A stretch of 64,000 nt of DNA, taken from the NCBI RefSeq assembly GCF_014805685.1, contig NC_060900.1:4610101-4674100 (forward strand), written 5' to 3'. Under the pieces are notes generated by a model that had not been told where the DNA came from, made no database searches, and worked only from the letters and a program-made list of their open reading frames with translations. This document shows, in pieces, positions 57,529-64,000 of the stretch (position 1 is its first letter; every line of letters begins with the position of its first letter). Made by a program: the position numbers and the translations under genes. The DNA comes from Silurus meridionalis. Its lineage: Eukaryota; Chordata; Actinopteri; Siluriformes; Siluridae.

Positions 57529-58837
57529 AACATACATTTATTTTGATTTGTGTGAGAGAACACAAACGAGAGTTGAAAAGGTGACAAAGGTTTTGTTTCC
57601 CACAGAAAGAAAAGCTGAAAGAGAAAAGCCACAATCAGATAAAAAACAAAAGCAAGCTGATTGCAACAGAGCAATTGCCGCAGTGATACCAATTAGACAG
57701 CGAAGCTATATTTAGATCGGAAACTTGTACATATACATGACCTAAAGTGGTTAAATGTACCTTTTAAAAAAACAAAAAGTGCTAAACACAACATGTTGAG
57801 AACAGTTTGCAGGTTGCATTGGGATGTTTTTCCCTTAAAATTTTTTTGATTTCTTGCTCGCATTTTGCTTGATCATAATAAATATGGTAAAAGTTCTGAT
57901 TGGCTTCTAAAAGCATTGTTGCTTCACAGAATTTCTTTCATTCTGACAATGATATTTGTTCTTCTGGATTTTTTAGCCACGATTCTTTTTATCCTCCAAT
58001 TGCTTAAGTATGTTTATGTTGTGAGTGATGTTCTGTTTTCCCAGCTTTCAGTCAGAGCGGGTCGCAATTGGAGCTTTAAAAGGTTAAGAACATGTTCCAC
58101 ACTGCTGCTCACCTTGAGCGTGAGATTTGAGCTTAATTCAATGCCGGACCCATTCTCTTTCTTTGCTGCTTATCACCGCCATTAGCCTGGCTGTACTTCC
58201 CATGTACTCGCTGTGGGAACGAGAGCCTCACTTGAGCATGAAAACAGAGCTTGCCATTCTACCTCCCTCAGAAAACTGTCTATCAACAGGTCCAGCTGTG
58301 CCAGTCTTCTGCCTGGCCTCTTGACTAGCACGAAAGCTATGCCATCTTCTCACGCACTGGCTAATAACCACCTGCCGAGCCTGTCAGCTCCGCTTCTAAT
58401 GGCTGCTGGACCAACTCACGCTGTTATCAGCGACATGAAGAGTGAACACACAAACAAGTTTTCAAACCGACAGGATATATAGGCAGTATGTCCATGAACA
58501 ATATTACAGAGTAGCTGAAACTGGACATAAACACTGGCACTATGACAGAAAAATAATCTGTTTTTCCACACTCACACACTCCACAGTGCGAAGTGATCCA
58601 TACTTCACTTTGACTGTGACAGATGCATTACGTAATAGGTTGATGCGATGACAGAAATCACAGTAATAATTTATAATACAAGGCCCATAGACCAGGATGT
58701 CTTGCTTTTACTGCCCAATTCAAGTTCTGCTTAATTCATACCAGTGTTTCATTAATGACACTTTCATGTTTCACTTATTTAAGGAAAGATCCACCAAAAA
58801 CTTGCAAAGCATTCTTATATCCTTTGTTGAAAAAAAG

Positions 58838-59258
58838 AATTGGTACACCTGCCATATGTGGTTCTTCCCCAAAATGTTACCACAAAGTTGGAGGCACACG
58901 ATTGTAGAGGACTTTGGATTAGCAAAAATTCTTCCATTCACCATAAAACCTAAACCTGTTGCTGCTGTTCACACAAGTTTACTCCATTAAGATATGGTTT
59001 AAATGGGTTGGAGTGGAAGATCTTCAGCTATATTGCACTGACCTCAACCCTATTGAACACCTCTTGGAATAATTGGAATGCTGACTGCACCACAGGTTTC
59101 ATCACCTTTCATCTGTATCTGACTTTATTAACACCTCAATGGCAAAATGACAAAAACCTCAACAAGCACACTTCAAACTCTAGTGGAACATCTTCCCAGA
59201 AGAGCGGAGGTTATTATAACAGCAAATAGGGAATCAATGTGGAATGGGATGTTCTAAT
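58838..59258 (+). mobile_element. Small Tc1-derived element (family M)
   Basis: 'tacacctgccatatgtggtt', 'cccaaaatgttaccacaaag', 'ggaggcacacgattgtagag', 'ctgacctcaaccctattgaa' with 'cacctcttggaataattgg', 'ttcaaactctagtggaacat', 'cttcccagaagagcggaggt' and 'ggaatgggatgttctaat'. The DNAPVH codons are diverged. The outer inverted repeats are missing at both ends. Confidence 0.85.
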
Positions 59259-59259
59259 A

Positions 59260-60775
59260 GTCAGCACTCGCTCAAACCAATAATATTCCAATTCTACATT
59301 TTTCATCATTAATATCATCAATTAATTATTATTTGTATTATACACACTTATGAATGTTAATGAATAATGGAGATAGAATGTCAGCACTGACAAGCGTCTT
59401 TTTCTTTTGCGTATTACACTTAAGAGACAGTGTAAAAAGGGTGGAGAGGAAATGGGTGTTTAAAGCTGTTATAGTGTGATTATAGAGTGATTAACTACAG
59501 CATAACATAGTGTAGAAATAAATGGATAAAAACATGATGTTCATTAATAGACTACAAATACAGTGTGGTACTTTATAACAACAGATTGTGAATCTCATAG
59601 CATTTATTTAATTTCTTGGCTTCTGAACCATAAAGTAATAATACATTCATGTAAATCAGCTCTACCAGGCTTAACCATCAGCATTAATATCAGCTTTCAT
59701 GTGCAGTTTTGATGATTCACATAAACATACAATGATTCTCTACATGTTCGCACACTAACCTTTCTGAATTGCATCAGGAAGTACAGTCCCAGAATCCACC
59801 ACCATACTTGGACTGCCATTTGTCTGGTGGGAAAAGCAGTAAAACATGAAGTTGGCAGATGTGAAAATGTAATTGCTCTCCTTCTCAACAATTATGTGAA
59901 TGATGACAAATCACAAACAGAGGATTGGCCCTAGGTCTACTGTGTATACATCTGTCATCAATGACGCATGAAATACTATAAGGCCGCAATTGCTGCATAC
60001 TTCTAAACAACGTTGCTGGAAGCTTGATAGAGCAAAAAAAAAAGAAAAGGAAATGTAGCATTTGCATTGATCTGGCTGCTTCTGACTGGTTTCCATACCC
60101 TAGTTTCACATTGCATGCAAGTTGAGTCATGAGAATGAAATTTTATGACTTTGCAATCATGAGGCTGATGATTTGTGGGTAAAAAAAAAATCCAATCCAA
60201 ACTTTTCATTTCATTTAACAACCATTATAGAAAAGCATATTAGGTTGCATCCTGAATTGATGATTTAGCCTACATCATGGCATGTGGGGTAAATTCAATT
60301 ACATCGGATTTTTATAGTCTATTGTTTTGCATAATTGCATTTCCAAAACCAGAAGATAATGAAAGAACAAGACTAATGTTTGTGGTGTTCGTTGCACGTG
60401 CAGCTTTTCTGCACAGAATGGCCAAACCAAGCACATAAGCGAGAGATGATGTAATGTAGACAGTATTGCAAAATAATCCCTGGAACAGTGGATACATGAC
60501 CCCGGTGCAGAAAACGAAGTGCACGTAATCCAATTAATGTCACTGGCTACTTGTAAATAGATTACATGCCGCAACTCTAATCGTTTTTCACAAGAAGCAG
60601 TTTCTCCTCGCAAACCTGCCAAGAGGAACATACCACAAGGGCAACAATACCCGCGCACTGTATCTGTGGGGTTTTTTATTTTTATTTTACATTTTCACTT
60701 TAAACATGACTCAAAAGTTCTTTGGATCCTCAAAGCAATTTATGATTGCACCTAAAATGGCAATGTTTTCTCAGA
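59260..60775. other. Unique sequence, no gene seen
   Basis: The 119-codon minus-strand frame (60299-60658) has several cysteines but no recognised family. Nothing else recognised. Confidence 0.5.
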
Positions 60776-60779
60776 TAAC

Positions 60780-63590
60780 TTGTCAGATTTGCGTATATTG
60801 GCTGTCTAGCATTAGTGAAGGACATAAACATTTATAAATCATCAGAATTCCTGTCAAATTAACCTATTTGGCCAAATAGCTAGCATTTAAAAAAACAAAA
60901 ACATGACTTTAATAAATCCTGTCAACTTAGCTAATGTTTGCCTGCTGTTGGTATTAGCAGTGATGATTACAACATTCAAACATTAACATATTAATTAAAA
61001 AAAAAAAGAGAAGAAAAGAAATCCTGCAGCATTGCCTCATGTTCATCAGCTAGTAGTGCTACTTAGCACAAGATATCAGTGAAGGTATTAGATATTAAAA
61101 AAGGCAGATTATATAAAAATTCTTATTAGTTTAGTTAAGCTTATCTAGGGTTAGCAAAAATACTTGATAATGCTATCTAGCCTTAGTTGTAAACATCAGA
61201 AATATGACTTAAAAAACTTGTTTGACTTCTCACGGAAATGCTAGCACTGAAGACTATAAGTTTTTTATTAGCCAAATGATAGCATAAAGCAATAGTCTGT
61301 AAATGTGACTACAAATATTTTTAAAGCTTTTTTCTAACTAGTAAAAGCAATAAATAACAATTGTAAATTGGAATCCTATCGCCATATAGCTAGAATTAGA
61401 AGTAAGGGAAAATAAACGTTGACAGTCAAATTGACATTCAAATCCTGTCTGAAACGTTGTTAAAAATGCTGTCTGATTAGCATTTGTTGTTCAAATAAAT
61501 GAGAATTAAAGTAAGAAACGATAACAAAATATAATTTATAAATTCTGCCAGATTAGCTGAAACATTTATAAACCTGACTCTAAAATCCGGTCCAGTTATC
61601 TTGTTTTAGCCAAATAGTAAAATCCTGTTCAAAATCCCTACAGAAAACCTGTCAGGTTAGTGTATTTTAGATATTAGTACACGTTAGTAGTAGGAAACAG
61701 TTCACATTTGTAAATATGACCTTAGAAATCATGTCAGTTTATCTTATCTTAGCCAAATAGGTAAAGGAAGCAGGATGAACCTTAAAAATCCTTTCAAAAA
61801 TTCTATCAGGTTAGCTTCGGTTGTCCAAATAACTAGAATTAATTAGAAGGATGGATGAGCATTTTGATAAATTACCTTACAAAATTAACTATTAACTAAA
61901 ATATTGGTAATTTAAGTAATTTTAAAAATACGAGGTTGAAATCCTGTCAGTTGATAAACATTTGTAAATATAACTTATAATCCTGTCAGAAATCCTCTCT
62001 GAGATCTTTTTAGCTCTTTAACTATAAGCTAGAATTAGCATTTAAAAACAGCATTAATTATTAACTATAGCTTAAAAATCTTTTATTATTATATATATTA
62101 ACCGTATATATAAAAATATAAAAATTAGCTATTTAAAATAGTAAACATTTTGTAAATATTGCTTGCAGCTAGTATACATTTTTATGTAAGCTAAATAGCT
62201 TTAGAACGCATAAAAAAATAATGTAATAATATGATTCATTTATCAGCTTCTTATATTCAAATATCTACAGTTAGCAGTACGGCATGAGGCAATATGTAAA
62301 AATGTATTTAAATCCTGTTAGAAATACAGTCAGATAAGGGTATTTTGGCTATTAGCTAGAATAAGCATTAGGAAAAAGTGAATTTTTTAACTATAGCTTA
62401 AAAATCTTGTCAAGTAAGGATTAAAATTAGCTATTAAATTAAAGATGACCTCAAATCTTGTCAGAAATCCTGTCAGGTTAGTGTATCATAGCATAAATAT
62501 AATAAATAGTAAGAAATATAAAATAACCAATAAGAATTAAATAAGCAGAAAGAAAGAAATGACGTAGATAGAATGTCAGATGAACTTTTCAGCCAAATAT
62601 ATACAATTAGCAGTAAGAAAATATAAAAACTTTGAAAGCAGGATAAAAAAACACCCGCACTAAAATCCTGTCAGTTAGCTTGTTTTGTCCAAATAAGATG
62701 AGTTAAGAGTAAGAAAAGATCAAGATTTGTAAATATGACTTCATATTCTCTCAGAAATACAGTCATTATCTATTACTAAAAATTATTTTTTAAAATTAAG
62801 TAAAGTTAGTTAGAAATAACGACCAATTAAAATGTTTAGAAATCCTATAAAATGATCGTTCCTTTGTCAGATAAAAAAAAAAAAAAAAAGTAACACATTA
62901 AATTAAAGGTGACCTTAAATCCTGAAAGAAATCCTGTCTGATTCACCTATTTTAACTATTGGATAAAATTAAGACACAGGAATCCTGTCAGATGAGAGAA
63001 ACATTTTAAAATCCGACTTGAAAATCCTGTATAAAATCCTTTCGGGTTAGCTTCTGTTAGCTGTCTAGCTAGACATTCCTCACAGAGAGTAACCTGAGCT
63101 CCTGATCTAGACATTGGAGGTGTACAGAAATCTGTCTAGTCTTTACTCATGTGTTCCATTACATATATCCTCTCTTAGCCAAATATGTAACATATAAATA
63201 CTATCAAGAACAAATTATGTCCGAAATCCTGTCAGGATAGTGTATTTTAGATATAAGCTAAAATTAGCGATAGGAAATGGTGAACATTTGTAAATATGAT
63301 TTAGCCTAATAAGTAAAGGAAACAAAAAACCTTTCCAAAATTTCTTTAACATGCGAATATTTGTAACTATGATTTAAAAAACCTGTTAGTTTATAAAACC
63401 CCAGTCAAACAACTAGAGTTAGCAGTAAGAAAAAAAGTATGATGTAAAAATCCCGCAAGAAATCCTGTCGGGTTAGCTTCTGTTATCCAACTTGCTAGAC
63501 ATTCCTGGCGAAGAGTAACCTGAGCTCCTGATCCAGATGCTGGAGGTGTTCAAAAATCAGTCTAGTGTTTACTCATGTGTTCCTTAGCAT
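60780..63590. repeat. Degenerate satellite-like array of 'aatcctgtcaggttagc' type
   Basis: For about 2.8 kb the motifs 'aaatcctgtcag', 'ggttagcttctgtt', 'agccaaatagctagaatta', 'gcagtaagaaa' and 'gtaaatatgactt' recur in a loose order, suggesting units of roughly 100-200 bp with heavy divergence. Two segments near the right end (63034-63160 and 63460-63586) remain close copies, 426 bp apart. No open frame above 60 codons exists within most of it. The age and the divergence suggest an inactive old tandem array. Confidence 0.75.
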
Positions 63591-63869
63591 AATTTGGCTA
63601 GCAGACTCCTCGCTTACTACTGAAGGCCAAATTTCTTTGCCAGAATGTTCCCTGATTTGGTGCTGGTGTGGCACTGATAGGCAGAAAGTTCTGGCTGGAT
63701 TTCTGAGTAGCATTAAGTGATGAAATGTAGGCCATGATTCACAGCATGGTATTGCACAGGGTGTTCTGCTGAAATCTAGCATTCATCAGTGCCAGCCAGA
63801 TTAGATCAGAGTTCAGAATTACTTACTGATGCATAGGAAATCCTGCCCTGAAGGTTCACATGTGAAAAC
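63591..63869. other. Unique sequence, no gene seen
   Basis: The 69-codon minus-strand frame at 63573-63782 is unsupported. Confidence 0.5.
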
Positions 63870-63874
63870 AAACA

Positions 63875-63932
<58 letters not shown>
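63870..63932. repeat. (CA)n microsatellite
   Basis: About 30 CA units, uninterrupted. The sequence to the window end shows nothing else. Confidence 0.97.
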
Positions 63933-63933
<1 letters not shown>

Positions 63934-64000
63934 CTCACTTGTTTGCCCACCTCCATTTAACAATGCTCATTCAGAAAAACAATAATAAACATCAGGACAA

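Larger units (their letters stand above)
56740..58835. other. Microsatellite-bearing unique sequence, no gene seen
   Basis: Holds a (TA)n and a (TG)n array listed separately. The block at 58150-58440 is more GC-rich and has short overlapping plus-strand frames (65 and 89 codons) that I cannot support as exons. Confidence 0.5.

Noticed and set aside
57865..58185. 106-codon plus-strand frame with hydrophobic stretches
   Set aside because: AT-rich sequence translates to Leu/Ile/Phe-rich peptides by composition; no family recognised.

Overview
This window is vertebrate nuclear DNA, almost certainly from a teleost fish. The evidence is the mix of repeats: degraded Tc1-like and mariner-like transposons, tRNA-derived SINEs whose 3' tails carry the 'ctctggataagggcgtctgcc' type of L2 end seen throughout ray-finned fish, a DIRS-like tyrosine-recombinase retroelement, and a dense set of (GA)n, (CA)n, (TA)n and (TATC)n microsatellites in an AT-rich background. 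A small Tc1-derived element beginning tacactatatgg-c/a-caaaag is present about ten times. From memory this type is common in catfishes and related otophysans, so a siluriform is my best guess, but that is an inference.

I find no host protein-coding gene that I can support. Nearly all long open frames are microsatellites read as protein, minisatellites whose period is a multiple of three, or transposon relics. The window reads as a gene desert or one or more long introns. A few compact blocks of higher complexity with homeodomain-like cores (TAATTA, CTAATTAG) or an exact octamer look like candidate conserved non-coding elements, but this cannot be shown without an alignment.

Layout: 1-10.6 kb is AT-rich unique sequence with old SINE copies (3.5, 4.0-4.5, 5.7, 10.4-10.8 kb) and a T-rich degenerate repeat at 7.8-8.45 kb. 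11-20 kb holds a Tc1 fragment, a TATC microsatellite, a short copy of the small Tc1-derived element (17.6 kb), a TA array and a 0.7 kb 51-bp minisatellite (18.8-19.5 kb). 20.8-25.7 kb holds several Tc1 pieces, including a join of two Tc1 families (22.25 kb), a ten-unit 30-bp minisatellite (23.8 kb) and a hairpin-like Tc1 derivative (25.3-25.7 kb). 30.4-36.6 kb holds two more small-element copies, a degenerate 35-bp repeat, a broken DIRS-like element (33.7-36.1 kb) and a SINE. 37-50 kb is microsatellite-rich and contains further small-element copies, a mariner deletion derivative (44.7 kb) and a SINE split by a small-element insertion (48.75-49.45 kb). 50.3-53.7 kb is a cluster of Tc1 elements ending in the best-preserved transposase of the window (52.5-53.35 kb, DD37E spacing, interrupted by frameshifts and a stop). 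55-60 kb has a second mariner fragment and another small-element copy. 60.8-63.6 kb is a 2.8 kb strongly diverged tandem array built on an 'aatcctgtcaggttagc' motif.

The parts do not form a pathway or an operon. The useful biology is the history of transposons: nested insertions, deletion derivatives that keep only parts of the DDE catalytic domain, and tandem repeats that create spurious open frames.
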